Positions 24,882 to 34,579 of a stretch of 64,000 bases of DNA are shown one piece after another. The stretch comes from UBA3855 sp964472035. GTDB taxonomy: Bacteria > Bacillota > Clostridia > Oscillospirales > Ruminococcaceae. Position numbers and translations under genes: made by a program. Positions within the stretch are counted from its first letter, which is position 1. Every line of letters starts with the position of its first letter. The stretch lies in NCBI GenBank assembly GCA_964472035.1, contig CAYYIT010000002.1, positions 44,809-108,808 on the forward strand. Direction: 5' to 3'. The notes under the pieces were generated by a model, which saw only the letters and a list, made by a program, of their open reading frames with translations, ran no database searches and was not told the origin of the DNA.

Positions 24882-26081
24882 ATGAAATTCAAACCAAAGG
24901 GACGCAAGATCTACCGGTACAGAACCCGTGGTGAGCGTCTGAAAGGCTTTTTCCGTAACACCGGTGCCGTTGTCGGAACGGTTGCTGCGATCGCAGCGAT
25001 CGGTTTTGTTGGTTTTAGTGCCGGTGCCCCTATTCTTAAATTCCTGGAGGAAAAAAAGGTCGTCACCCAGAATGATGGTGAGGCATCCTCCGTTCCCGAT
25101 GCCACCGCTGCCACAGAATCCGATTCCGTGCAGCCGCAGGAGGAAGCGACCGAAGCTCCCGTACAGCAGAAGCCTCTGGAGGATCTGTGCGGCTACTATC
25201 TTCCGGAAAGTGCCCTTACCACGGAGTCCCAGCTGCGCAGTGCGCTGACCGACGTTCCGGCAGGCACGACCCATATTGTGGTACCGCTGAAAACACAGGG
25301 CGGATTTCTGCACTATGCTTCCGCACTTGATGATGTCCGGATGTGCGGTGCGGTCGTATCCGCATTGCCTGCGGAGACCATCTGCAGTGTGATCCGGGAT
25401 GCTGGCTATGTGCCGGGTGCCTGCATCAATGCCCTCGAAGACTCTGTGTATCCGCGTACCTTTTCCGCTGCAGGATACCAGACCATTACGGGTGAGAAGT
25501 GGCTCTATTCCGGAGCTTCCACCGGCGCAGCACCAATGCTCTCGCCATTCAGTGTTCTGGCAGAGGAATATCTCGCCGCCCTGACCGGAGAGATCAGCGA
25601 AGCTGGTTTCGAAGTCATCATCTGTCAGGGACTTGTTTTTCCGGAGTTTTCCGAGGAGGATCTGGCAGTACTTGATACGAACGCGGATGCCTACGACCGC
25701 TACACAGGCCTTGAAGAGATCGCCGGAGCGATGCGTGCATCAGCCGGAGATGCCATGTTCCTCATTGAGGTGGACGGCCAGTATGTACTCGACGGCAAAA
25801 CCGATATCCTCACTGCGCTTGACAGCATCAGCGAGGATGGCGTAATACTTACGATCGACGATACGACATCACCGCAGTATGGCACCATCAAAAACGCCGT
25901 CAGCAACTCGCAGTGTGTCTTTAAGATCCAGAGCGCACAGACGGTCACGGACGAGATCCTCGCGCCGCTGACCATTAACGGAAGTTATTTCATCCATCCG
26001 GGAACCCAGCTGTCCATTACCGCGGAGCCGTCCGAGACTGCTTCGGAGGAAACGGAGACAGCGTCCGGAACGGATCAGTAA
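24882..26081 (+). CDS. membrane-anchored protein with possible DUF4015/TIM-barrel-like domain
   Basis: A 399-residue protein with a basic cytosolic N-terminus (Arg/Lys-rich to about residue 27), one membrane segment (about 29-53), a Glu/Ser/Pro-rich linker (60-98) and an extracellular domain from about residue 100. The domain start, with GYYLPESAL followed by THIVVPLKTQGGFLHYAS, resembles putative glycoside hydrolase-like DUF4015 barrels, but catalytic residues are not evident to me. It ends in a Thr/Glu-rich tail. GAGAGGAG precedes the start. It has its own short upstream gap after the Rnf-like genes and lies ahead of hprK. Confidence 0.6.
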   Translation: MKFKPKGRKIYRYRTRGERLKGFFRNTGAVVGTVAAIAAIGFVGFSAGAPILKFLEEKKVVTQNDGEASSVPDATAATESDSVQPQEEATEAPVQQKPLEDLCGYYLPESALTTESQLRSALTDVPAGTTHIVVPLKTQGGFLHYASALDDVRMCGAVVSALPAETICSVIRDAGYVPGACINALEDSVYPRTFSAAGYQTITGEKWLYSGASTGAAPMLSPFSVLAEEYLAALTGEISEAGFEVIICQGLVFPEFSEEDLAVLDTNADAYDRYTGLEEIAGAMRASAGDAMFLIEVDGQYVLDGKTDILTALDSISEDGVILTIDDTTSPQYGTIKNAVSNSQCVFKIQSAQTVTDEILAPLTINGSYFIHPGTQLSITAEPSETASEETETASGTDQ

Positions 26082-26105
26082 TATCATGAAAAAGGAGTGG
26101 AAATC

Positions 26106-27065
26106 ATGTCCGAAAAATTCACCATTACCCTGAAAAAAATCATCGATGAATTCAAACTTGAAGTCATCCATACCCCTGCACCGCCGGAGGAGATCTTCGT
26201 GGATGAAACCGACGTCATCCGTCCCGGCCTGCAGCTCATGGGCTTCTATGAGTACTTCAATCCGGAGCGCATCCAGATTATCGGCAAAATGGAGTTCGCG
26301 TACCTCTCCACCGTGGATGAGGTGACACGCCGCGATCGCCTCCAGAAGCTCTTCTCCCAGAAGCTCAAGGCGCTTGTCATCACCAGAGAACTGCCGTATT
26401 TTGCAGAAATGCTGGAATACGCAAAGCAGTACGAAACACCCCTGCTGCGCAGCAAGGAGAGTACCTCCAACTTTATCGCAGGACTGATCGCATTCCTGAA
26501 TCTGAATCTTGCGCCCCGTATCACACGCCATGGCGTACTGATCGAGATCTATGGTGAGGGCGTGTTCATCACCGGTGAAAGCGGTGTCGGTAAGAGTGAG
26601 ACCGCTATTGAGCTGGTCAAGCGCGGCCATCGTCTTGTAGCCGATGACGCAGTAGAGATCCGTAAGGTCTCCAACATCAGCCTCGTCGGCAGCTCTCCGG
26701 ATAATATCCGTCACTTCCTTGAGCTGCGCGGTATCGGCATCATCAATGCCCGCCGCCTGTTCGGTATGGGTGCGGTCAAGATGACCGAAAAGATCGACCT
26801 CGTGGTAGAGATGGAGCTCTGGAATCCGGAGAAGATCTACGACCGTATGGGCGTGGATACACAGTTTGCGTCCATTCTGGGCGTAAAGGTGCCGTCCCTG
26901 ACCATTCCGGTAAAGCCCGGACGAAACCTCGCTGTCATCCTTGAGGTTGCAGCAATGAACAACCGTCAGAAGAAGATGGGCTACAACGCCGCTACCGAGC
27001 TGCTGGAACGTCTCGGTATGGGCATGGATGCAACAGAGACCGTCAAGGAATACGATGCATTCTGA
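26106..27065 (+). CDS. hprK: HPr kinase/phosphorylase
   Basis: A 319-residue bifunctional enzyme phosphorylating and dephosphorylating Ser46 of HPr, the central switch for carbon catabolite control in Firmicutes. The N-terminal DRTGG-like domain is followed by RHGV with the catalytic His142, the Walker A GESGVGKS at 157-164, and the family signature LELRGIGIINARRLFG. Start at 26106 has AAGGAG; an ATG nine bases upstream overlaps that site. First gene of a conserved hprK-murB-rapZ-whiA block. Confidence 0.96.
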   Translation: MSEKFTITLKKIIDEFKLEVIHTPAPPEEIFVDETDVIRPGLQLMGFYEYFNPERIQIIGKMEFAYLSTVDEVTRRDRLQKLFSQKLKALVITRELPYFAEMLEYAKQYETPLLRSKESTSNFIAGLIAFLNLNLAPRITRHGVLIEIYGEGVFITGESGVGKSETAIELVKRGHRLVADDAVEIRKVSNISLVGSSPDNIRHFLELRGIGIINARRLFGMGAVKMTEKIDLVVEMELWNPEKIYDRMGVDTQFASILGVKVPSLTIPVKPGRNLAVILEVAAMNNRQKKMGYNAATELLERLGMGMDATETVKEYDAF

Positions 27066-27100
27066 TCCTGAATCCATAAGAACCCCGATGGAGGAACACT

Positions 27101-28000
27101 ATGAGAGAACAATTACAGCGGATCTGTGAGGAGTACGGCTGCACGCTGCAGACGGATGTGCCGCTTTCCAGACACACCACCTTCCGTATCGGCGGAACGG
27201 CGGATTACTGGGCGGAGATCACTTCTGTGCAGGGGCTGCATGCACTCCTGCAATTCTGCAGAGCAAATGCCGTGCCGTATTTCATCCTTGGCAAGGGCAG
27301 CAATATTCTTGCATCCGATGAGGGCTACTGCGGACTGATCCTGCATATCGGAAATGCCTTTTCGCAGATCAACATCAGCGGTACGACAATTGTCTGCCAG
27401 TCCGGTGCAAGCCTTGCCGGCGCGGCGCGCAGTGCGCTGCAGCATTCGCTGACGGGAATGGAAGCACTCTGCGGTATTCCCGGCACCATCGGCGGTGCGC
27501 TTTATATGAATGCAGGTGCCTACGGCAGCGAGATGAAGGATGTCGTGCGCAGCTGCGAATACATTGATACGGATGGAAATCTTCGGACGATGACCCTGGA
27601 AGAGATGGCGCTTTCCTATCGTCACAGCATTTTCTGCGAAAACGGTGGTATCATCGTCAGCGTGACCATGGAGCTGCAGGAGGGCGATCCTGCAGCGATC
27701 GAAGCCAGAATGGAAGAACTGCTTGCCCAGCGTAAGGCGAAGCAGCCGCTCGAATTCCCCAGTGCTGGCAGCACCTTCAAGCGTCCGGAGGGGAGCTATG
27801 CCTCCCTTCTCATCGACCAGTGCGGCCTGAAGGGGATGTCCGTCGGCGGCGCACAGGTCAGCCAGAAGCACTGCGGCTTCGTGATCAATACAGGGGATGC
27901 CACCTGTGCGGATGTCCTGACACTCTGCGATCAGGTGCGCGACATCGTGGAGAAGGAAAAGGGGTTCACACTGGAGCTTGAGCCAATTGTATTAAAATAG
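27101..28000 (+). CDS. murB: UDP-N-acetylenolpyruvoylglucosamine reductase
   Basis: A 299-residue FAD flavoprotein reducing the enolpyruvyl group to form UDP-N-acetylmuramic acid in peptidoglycan synthesis. FAD-binding features are LSRHTTFRIGG, LGKGSNILASD and GIPGTIGGAL; the C-terminal domain has AGSTFKRPEGSYAS, including the catalytic serine region. Length and motifs fit the Gram-positive type. GGAGG precedes the ATG. Confidence 0.95.
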   Translation: MREQLQRICEEYGCTLQTDVPLSRHTTFRIGGTADYWAEITSVQGLHALLQFCRANAVPYFILGKGSNILASDEGYCGLILHIGNAFSQINISGTTIVCQSGASLAGAARSALQHSLTGMEALCGIPGTIGGALYMNAGAYGSEMKDVVRSCEYIDTDGNLRTMTLEEMALSYRHSIFCENGGIIVSVTMELQEGDPAAIEARMEELLAQRKAKQPLEFPSAGSTFKRPEGSYASLLIDQCGLKGMSVGGAQVSQKHCGFVINTGDATCADVLTLCDQVRDIVEKEKGFTLELEPIVLK

Positions 28001-28019
28001 GAACGGAGGACAGATTCAT

Positions 28020-28886
28020 ATGCAGCTTGTCATGATCACCGGAATGTCCGGTGCCGGTAAAACCATGGTGATGCAGGTGATGGAGGATATCGGTTACTAT
28101 TGTATCGATAATCTGCCGCCCCAGCTGATCACGAAATTCGTGGATATCTGCGAGCATTCCGAGGGCAGTCTCAACAAGGTTGCGATCGCTGTGGATATCC
28201 GCAGCGGTGAGATGTTCTCCGAGATCTACCGCTCCTGGAGAATGCTGAAGAACGAAAGCAGCGTCGATGTCAAGGTGATCTTTACTGAGGCATCCGATGA
28301 GGTGCTGCTCAAGCGTTACAAGGAAACGCGCCGCAAGCATCCGCTTGATGAAAAGTGCGGCTCCCTGCAGGAGGCGATCCAGTACGAGCGCGAGCAGCTG
28401 CAGCAGCTTCGTTCCATCGCCGATTACTACATCGAAACCTCCCACCTGAGCGTTTCCCAGCTCAAGGAGGAGATCAAGAATATGTTCCTCGAGAAGAAGA
28501 CGGATTCGCTCCTTGTAAAGGTGATCTCTTTCGGATACAAATACGGCGTCTCCACCGAGTCCGACCTCGTGCTGGATGTGCGCTGTCTGCCGAATCCTTT
28601 CTATATTCCGGAGCTGAAGAATCACACCGGCTGCGAGAGCTGCGTGCGCGATTATGTGATGCAGTTTCCCCAGTCGCAGGAGCTGTTCCATAAATTTGAG
28701 GAGCTGCTGGAATTCCTGCTCCCTCTGTATGTCTCGGAGGGAAAGAGCCAGCTGGTCGTGGCGTTCGGCTGCACCGGCGGCAAGCATCGTTCCATCACCT
28801 TTGCAGAGCTGATGGGGGATGCGCTTCGTGAGAAGGGGTATCGCGTGCATAAGATGCACCGCGATATCGCCAAGGACAGAGGTTAG
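28020..28886 (+). CDS. rapZ: RapZ/YvcJ-type nucleotide-binding adapter
   Basis: A 288-residue protein with Walker A GMSGAGKT near residue 8 and the characteristic GYYCIDNLPPQL; the C-terminal domain has FGCTGGKHRS. In Gram-negatives RapZ steers small RNAs for glmS control. In Firmicutes YvcJ binds nucleotides and affects competence and phosphorylation state, with a less defined role. It follows murB and precedes whiA as in other Clostridia and Bacilli, except that the yvcK/glmR gene usually found between is absent. Confidence 0.95.
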   Translation: MQLVMITGMSGAGKTMVMQVMEDIGYYCIDNLPPQLITKFVDICEHSEGSLNKVAIAVDIRSGEMFSEIYRSWRMLKNESSVDVKVIFTEASDEVLLKRYKETRRKHPLDEKCGSLQEAIQYEREQLQQLRSIADYYIETSHLSVSQLKEEIKNMFLEKKTDSLLVKVISFGYKYGVSTESDLVLDVRCLPNPFYIPELKNHTGCESCVRDYVMQFPQSQELFHKFEELLEFLLPLYVSEGKSQLVVAFGCTGGKHRSITFAELMGDALREKGYRVHKMHRDIAKDRG

Positions 28887-28899
28887 GAGGTGACACAGC

Positions 28900-29820
28900 A
28901 TGTCGTTTTCCGATCATGTGCGTGAGAGTATCCGCAGTACCATCAATGACCAGGACAGACGCTTTGCCTGCCTGTACGGCATGCTGCTGTACTGTCGTAC
29001 TGTGACAAGGGAGGAGATCTGCCTGCGTAGTGAAAGCGAGGTCTTTGACTCCGTATTCCCGATCCTGATGAAGACCGTATTCGGCGCCTCCGTGCCGCTG
29101 GAGATCACCTCCAAACCACGAAAGGACGGAAGCCAGCGACATATTTACCGGATCACCGGTGTCGAAGCCGTCACGCGCATCCGCCGGATGTTCCATATCC
29201 ATGAGGAACGCCGCGTCGATATGCGAAATCTTCCGATGAACAGCATCGGTATGTTTCTCGGCGGTGTCTTTCTGACCTGCGGAACCATGACCGATCCGAA
29301 TAAAGAATACCATCTCGAATTCTCGGCACCCACACAGGTCCTCTGTCAGGATCTGTGTGATATCCTGCTGAGCGTTGGCGTACATCCCGGCATCACAAAA
29401 CGCCGCTATGCGTACTCTGCCTATCTGAAGGACAGCGAGGAGATCGGCGATCTGCTTACCTTCATGGGTGCGCAGAAATGTACGCTTGACCTTATCGATA
29501 TCAAGATCGACAAAGAGGTCAAGAACCATGTCAACCGTATGAATAACTGCGATATGGCGAATATCGATAAGGTGATCTCCGCATCCGAAAAGCAGTGCCG
29601 GGATATTGAAACCATCATCCAGCATGACGGCATGATGAAGCTCACAGCGGAGCTGCGAGAGCTTGCTGAGCTGCGGATGGAGAACCCCCACCTGAGCCTG
29701 CAGGATCTGAGCGAACTGCTGGAAAAGCCCATCGGGCGTTCCGGTGTCAATCACAGATTCCGCAGACTTGCGGCGATCGCCCAGAAGTACAGGGAGGAGG
29801 ATGGCAATGCCGGCAGCTGA
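28900..29820 (+). CDS. whiA: WhiA, DNA-binding regulator
   Basis: A 306-residue protein with an N-terminal LAGLIDADG-homing-endonuclease-like domain (about 20-200) and a C-terminal helix-turn-helix ending GRSGVNHRFRRL. WhiA controls sporulation septation in Streptomyces and affects cell division and chromosome segregation in Bacillus; in the latter the targets are not fully known. GGAGGTG precedes the ATG. Its last 14 bases overlap dnaE. Confidence 0.95.
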   Translation: MSFSDHVRESIRSTINDQDRRFACLYGMLLYCRTVTREEICLRSESEVFDSVFPILMKTVFGASVPLEITSKPRKDGSQRHIYRITGVEAVTRIRRMFHIHEERRVDMRNLPMNSIGMFLGGVFLTCGTMTDPNKEYHLEFSAPTQVLCQDLCDILLSVGVHPGITKRRYAYSAYLKDSEEIGDLLTFMGAQKCTLDLIDIKIDKEVKNHVNRMNNCDMANIDKVISASEKQCRDIETIIQHDGMMKLTAELRELAELRMENPHLSLQDLSELLEKPIGRSGVNHRFRRLAAIAQKYREEDGNAGS

Positions 29821-32800
29821 TGCGTTTGTACACCTGCATGTCCACAGTGAATACAGTCTGCTCGACGGTGCCTGCCGGATAGACTCCCTTGTAAAACAGG
29901 CAAAAGCGCTCGGGCAGACTGCCGTTGCCGTGACCGATCACGGCAATCTCTACGCTGCGGTCGCATTTTATGAAGCGGCCAAGGCACAGGGGATCCGTCC
30001 GATCATCGGCTGTGAGGTCTATGTTGCCCAGCGCACCCGATTCGATCGGGAGCCTTCTTTCGACGGAAAGAGCTACCATCTGGTGCTGCTGTGCGAGAAT
30101 AACACGGGCTATCATAACCTTGTCAAGCTCGTGTCCCTTGCCAATATCGAGGGCTTTTACAAAAAGCCGCGTGTGGACTGGCATCTGCTTGAACAATACC
30201 ATGAAGGACTGATCTGCCTTTCGGCATGTGTGGCTGGAGAGATTCCCCGCAAACTGCTGGAAGGCAATTATTCGGGCGCGAAGGAAACCGCCCTGCGCTA
30301 CCAGAAGCTGTTCGGCAGGGACAATTATTTCCTCGAGATCCAGAACCATGGCATTCCGGAGGAGAGGGAAGTACTGCCGCAGCTGATGCGGCTGTCGCGC
30401 GAAACGGGGATACCTCTTGCAGCGACGAACGATGTCCACTACCTGACCAGAATGGACGCCGCCATGCAGAAGGCGCTGATCTGCATCCAGACCGGTACGA
30501 CCATCGATCAGCCCGGTGCACTGAGTTTTCCGACGAATGAATTCTATCTCAAGTCCGCAGAGGAAATGGAAACGCTCTTCCCGAATCTTCCGGATGCGAT
30601 CACGGTGACTGGAAAGATCGCCGACCGCTGTGACGTGAGTTTCACCTTCGGTGAACGCAAGCTCCCGCATTTCGTGCAGGAGGGTGTCACGGACAATACC
30701 GTCTATCTGCGTGCACTCTGCGTCAAGGGAATGCACCTTCGTTACGGAGAAAACCCATCCGATGAAGTCAAGCAGCGTCTGCGGTACGAACTGCAGGTCA
30801 TTGAGCAGATGGGCTTTGTCGATTATTTCCTCATCGTCTGGGATTTCATCCGCTATGCCCGGAGTCAGGACATTCCCGTGGGCCCCGGACGAGGTTCCGG
30901 CGCTGGAAGCCTGTGCGCATATTGCATGGGTATTACCGGTATTGACCCGATCGCCGGCAACCTTCTGTTTGAGCGTTTCCTGAATCCGGAGCGTGTCAGC
31001 ATGCCGGACTTCGATATCGACTTCTGCATGGAGGGCCGTCAGGCGGTCAAGGACTATGTTGTCCGTCGCTACGGCAGCGATCATGTTGCGGAGATCATTG
31101 CCTTTGATACCATGAAGGCGCGTGCTGCTGTCCGCGATATCGGCAGAGTGATGAACATTCCCTATGCGGTCTGCGACAAGACCGCAAAGCTCATTGACGG
31201 CAGGCAGACCATTCCACAGGCGCTCGAGCAGAGCAAGGAGCTGCAGCAGCTTGCAAGGGAGGACGAACGCGTCCGGAAGCTTCTGGATATGGCAAAGCAG
31301 GTCGAAGGAATGCCGCGTCATGCGAGCACCCATGCCGCAGGCGTCGTGATCGCCGCATCCCCGGTGAGCGATTACGTTCCCCTGCAGAAGAATGACGAAA
31401 CCATTGTTACCCAGTACACGATGACAGTGCTGGAGCAGTTGGGACTGCTGAAAATGGACTTCCTCGGGCTGCGGAATCTGACTGTGATCCGCGATGCTGT
31501 GGAGGCGATCCGCCGCAGTGAGCCGGAGTTCTCCATCGACCGGATCCCCCTTGATGATCCTGAAGTCTACCGGATGATCTCCGCCGGCAATACCTCCGGT
31601 GTGTTCCAGCTCGAAAGCAGCGGAATGCGCGCCGTGCTGATGCGCCTGCGGCCGGAGAGTATGGAGGATATTATCGCGGTACTTGCACTCTACCGTCCGG
31701 GACCGATGGATTCGATCCCGACCTATATCCGCAACCGACATCACCGCGGTGAGGTGCGTTATCTTCATCCGCTTCTGGAGGACATCCTCGATGTGACCTA
31801 TGGCTGCATTGTCTATCAGGAACAGGTCATGCAGATCTGCCGGAAGCTTGCCGGTTATTCCTACGGCAGAGCGGATCTTGTGCGTCGTGCGATGGCAAAG
31901 AAAAAACACGAGGCAATGGAGCAGGAGCGTCAGGTGTTCCTCTACGGCTCCGGCAAGGACGACGGCTGCGTCGGTGCGATCGCGAACGGCGTGCCCAAGG
32001 AAACTGCCGAGGCGATTTTCGACCAGATGGAAAGCTTTGCCTCCTATGCCTTCAATAAATCCCATGCGGCAGCCTATGCGCTGCTTGCATACCAGACGGC
32101 TTATCTCAAATGCCGGTATTTTGCAGAGTATATGGCAGCGCTCATGACGAGTGTGATCTCCGATTCCCCGAAGCTCCTGAGTTATCTCGAGGAGTGCCGC
32201 GGCGCCGGCATCACGATCTGTCCGCCCGATGTGAACACGGGAGAGTGGAGCTTTGTGCATCATAATGGCAGCATGTATTTCGGATTGCTGGCGATCCGCG
32301 GGCTCGGTAAGGGCCTGATCGACAAGATGACACAGGATCGCCGTGTGAACGGATGCTTCCGCGGCTTTGTGGACTTTTGCCGGCGTATGTCTGCACAGGG
32401 CATGAATAAGCGTGCGCTGGAAGCACTGATCCAGGCGGGGGCGCTTGATGGTCTTGACTGCAACCGCCGCCAGATGCTTGCAACCTATGAGCGCGTCATG
32501 GAAGTCGTCAGCAGCGGTAATGACCATGTACTGGAAGGGCAGATGAGCCTGTTCGGTGAGGCGGAATCCCAGCCTGCGGATGATCTTGCGATCCCTCCCA
32601 TGGAGGATTACGACAGCTTCGAAAAGCTGCGTATGGAAAAGCAGGTGATGGGACTGTATATTTCCGGCCACCCGATGGAAAGCCTTCGCTATCTGCGTGA
32701 GCTGCTGCATACGCAGATGATCAGTTCGCTGACCGGGCAGGAAGGACGTAACGTGAAGGATCACCAGAATGTGCAGCTTCTCTGCATGGTGCAGGGCATC

Positions 32801-33271
32801 AAGAAGCACCGTACCCGCGGCGGAGAAGAGATGTGCTTCCTGACGATCGAGGATGAATCCGGTGCGATGGAAACCGTCGTGTTTCCAAGACTCTACGGCG
32901 TTTCGGCACAGCGCCTTCAGCAGGATCGTATCCTCTATCTGACCGGAAAGATCTCGAAAAAGGATGACGAGGTGACGATCCTTTGCGAAAGCATCCGCGA
33001 ACAGTCGGAATTTCCGCAGCTGCTGCGAAAGATGCAGCTTTGCATCAAGGTAAGCCGTGAGGAGCTTGCGCTCCTGCCGCAGCTGGAAACGCTCTGCGAA
33101 CGTTTTCAAGGCGATACTAAGGTGATCCTGTATCTTACGGATGAGAAACGCTATGTACAGCCGCGCAGTCATCTGCAGGTGGAGATCACAGAGAAGTTTT
33201 ATGAGCAGCTGGGACGCATTTTTCCGGCGGATCGAATTGGCTGTATCCCTGATTTTCAGCGTAGTGTGTAG
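29807..33271 (+). CDS. dnaE: DNA polymerase III subunit alpha (DnaE type)
   Basis: A 1154-residue C-family polymerase. An N-terminal PHP domain begins HLHVHSEYSLLDG. The palm contains PDFDIDF with catalytic Asp401 and Asp403, preceded by the GPGRGSGAGSL signature. A helix-hairpin-helix region (AIRGLGKGLID) and an OB fold near residues 990-1070 follow. In Firmicutes, DnaE extends primers before handing over to PolC. The start at 29807 has GGAGGAGG at 29793-29800; an ATG at 29801 is too close to it. The overlap with whiA suggests co-transcription. Confidence 0.96.
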   Translation: MPAADAFVHLHVHSEYSLLDGACRIDSLVKQAKALGQTAVAVTDHGNLYAAVAFYEAAKAQGIRPIIGCEVYVAQRTRFDREPSFDGKSYHLVLLCENNTGYHNLVKLVSLANIEGFYKKPRVDWHLLEQYHEGLICLSACVAGEIPRKLLEGNYSGAKETALRYQKLFGRDNYFLEIQNHGIPEEREVLPQLMRLSRETGIPLAATNDVHYLTRMDAAMQKALICIQTGTTIDQPGALSFPTNEFYLKSAEEMETLFPNLPDAITVTGKIADRCDVSFTFGERKLPHFVQEGVTDNTVYLRALCVKGMHLRYGENPSDEVKQRLRYELQVIEQMGFVDYFLIVWDFIRYARSQDIPVGPGRGSGAGSLCAYCMGITGIDPIAGNLLFERFLNPERVSMPDFDIDFCMEGRQAVKDYVVRRYGSDHVAEIIAFDTMKARAAVRDIGRVMNIPYAVCDKTAKLIDGRQTIPQALEQSKELQQLAREDERVRKLLDMAKQVEGMPRHASTHAAGVVIAASPVSDYVPLQKNDETIVTQYTMTVLEQLGLLKMDFLGLRNLTVIRDAVEAIRRSEPEFSIDRIPLDDPEVYRMISAGNTSGVFQLESSGMRAVLMRLRPESMEDIIAVLALYRPGPMDSIPTYIRNRHHRGEVRYLHPLLEDILDVTYGCIVYQEQVMQICRKLAGYSYGRADLVRRAMAKKKHEAMEQERQVFLYGSGKDDGCVGAIANGVPKETAEAIFDQMESFASYAFNKSHAAAYALLAYQTAYLKCRYFAEYMAALMTSVISDSPKLLSYLEECRGAGITICPPDVNTGEWSFVHHNGSMYFGLLAIRGLGKGLIDKMTQDRRVNGCFRGFVDFCRRMSAQGMNKRALEALIQAGALDGLDCNRRQMLATYERVMEVVSSGNDHVLEGQMSLFGEAESQPADDLAIPPMEDYDSFEKLRMEKQVMGLYISGHPMESLRYLRELLHTQMISSLTGQEGRNVKDHQNVQLLCMVQGIKKHRTRGGEEMCFLTIEDESGAMETVVFPRLYGVSAQRLQQDRILYLTGKISKKDDEVTILCESIREQSEFPQLLRKMQLCIKVSREELALLPQLETLCERFQGDTKVILYLTDEKRYVQPRSHLQVEITEKFYEQLGRIFPADRIGCIPDFQRSV

Positions 33272-33309
33272 AATTTTTTCCGGAAAAGCAGGGAAAAGAC
33301 AAAAAGGGC

Positions 33310-33338
33310 TTGACATCAGCATCTAAATGTTGTAAAAT
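33310..33338 (+). promoter_or_regulatory. sigma-A promoter of pfkA
   Basis: TTGACA, 17 bases, TAAAAT, ending 49 bases before the chosen ATG. Confidence 0.85.
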
Positions 33339-33387
33339 AGATAGGTAAGAAGAATTTTTGCGTATGCAGAATGGAGAATGGATGATT

Positions 33388-34353
33388 ATGAGAAAAATCG
33401 GTGTTTTGACAAGCGGCGGCGACGCTCCGGGTATGAACGCTGCAGTAAGAGCAGTGACTCGTGCAGCACTTTCCAAGGGTATGGAGGTCGTAGGTATCCA
33501 GAGAGGATATGTCGGCCTGTTGAACCGTGAATTTATTGATATGAACGCAAGAAGTGTTTCCGGTATTATCCAGAGAGGCGGTACTGCGCTCTACACAGCT
33601 CGCTGCCCCGAATTCCGCAACATGGAAGGTGTTCTCAAGGGTAAGGCTGTTTGTGAGGAAATCGGTCTTGAGGGTCTGGTTGTCATCGGCGGTGACGGTT
33701 CCTTCAGAGGTGCCGGCGACCTGTCTTCCGTTGGCATTCCCTGTATCGGTATCCCCGGTACCATCGACAATGACATTCAGTGTACTGAGTACACCATCGG
33801 CTATGATACCGCAATGAATACCGCAATGGAGATGATCGACAAGCTGCGTGACACTACACAGTCCCATGCTCGCTGCTCCGTTGTAGAGGTAATGGGCAGA
33901 AAGGCTGGCTTCCTGGCTGTTAACGTTGCGATCGCAGTAGGTGCAGAGGCTGCTCTGACTCTGGAGCGTCCCTACGATCTGGATGCTATCGCTGCAAAGA
34001 TGGTAAAGACCAAGGAGGACAAGAATGGCAAGCATCACTTCATCATCGTTGTTGCTGAGGGTGTGGGCCAGTCCGAGAATATTGCAAGAACCATTCAGGA
34101 AATGACCGGCGTTGAGTCCAGAGCAACCGTACTCGGCCATGTTCAGCGCGGCGGTTCTCCGACTACACGCGACCGTGTCATCGCAACTGAGATGGGTTAT
34201 CATGCTGTAGGTCTGCTTGAGCAGGGCATCGGCAACAGAATTGTTGGCCTCAAGAATGGCCAGATCTACGATATCGATCTGCAGGAAGGCCTTGCAATGA
34301 AGAAGCCTTTCATTGATGCAAGATACGATATTCTCAACGAAACTGCTTATTGA
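33388..34353 (+). CDS. pfkA: 6-phosphofructokinase
   Basis: A 321-residue ATP-type phosphofructokinase, the committed step of glycolysis. Key segments are LTSGGDAPGMNA, VVIGGDGSFRGA, the substrate-binding GIPGTIDNDI and the allosteric-site region LGHVQRGGSPT. Length equals that of bacterial PfkA. Three in-frame ATGs precede or include the start; 33388 lies 10 bases after GGAGA and gives the canonical MRKIGVLTSGG N-terminus. Confidence 0.96.
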   Translation: MRKIGVLTSGGDAPGMNAAVRAVTRAALSKGMEVVGIQRGYVGLLNREFIDMNARSVSGIIQRGGTALYTARCPEFRNMEGVLKGKAVCEEIGLEGLVVIGGDGSFRGAGDLSSVGIPCIGIPGTIDNDIQCTEYTIGYDTAMNTAMEMIDKLRDTTQSHARCSVVEVMGRKAGFLAVNVAIAVGAEAALTLERPYDLDAIAAKMVKTKEDKNGKHHFIIVVAEGVGQSENIARTIQEMTGVESRATVLGHVQRGGSPTTRDRVIATEMGYHAVGLLEQGIGNRIVGLKNGQIYDIDLQEGLAMKKPFIDARYDILNETAY

Positions 34354-34369
34354 TCCAACCGGATATTCA

Positions 34370-34403
34370 TTCAGACAGCGCCTTGCAGCGCTGTCTGAAG
34401 TTT
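34370..34403 (+). terminator. pfkA terminator
   Basis: TTCAGACAGCGC and its exact complement around a 6-base loop, followed by a short GTTTG tail; strong stem, weak T-run. Confidence 0.7.
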
Positions 34404-34408
34404 GTCAT

Positions 34409-34505
34409 ACAGAGTAGAGATCTGTGCGTTAAGTGCTGGCCGAACGGGGAGTTGTCGGCCGGACGAAAAGGTACGCCTTGCGGTACAGATTTCGCATCCC
34501 GCTGA
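34409..34505 (+). promoter_or_regulatory. tetrahydrofolate (THF-I) riboswitch
   Basis: The conserved AGAGTAGA start, GCGTTAAGTG at 34426-34435, GGACGAAAAGG, GCGGT and a closing GCATCCCGCT match the THF-I aptamer layout. Stems include ATCTGT (34420-34425) with ACAGAT (34485-34490) and CTGGCCGA (34436-34443) with TCGGCCGG (34455-34462). It lies upstream of a folate transporter gene, the usual THF-I target. About 70 bases separate it from the start codon, which could allow control of the AAAGGAGG ribosome binding site. Confidence 0.88.
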
Positions 34506-34579
34506 ATGTATAATTTAATGCTCTCATAGGCCTTGAATTATGCACGAAGCTGCAATGGCTCGCATAAAGGAGGTATACT

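Noticed and set aside
29747..33322. 1191-codon open frame on the minus strand across dnaE
   Set aside because: Antisense shadow of dnaE, whose codon use avoids reverse-strand stops; no recognisable domain.
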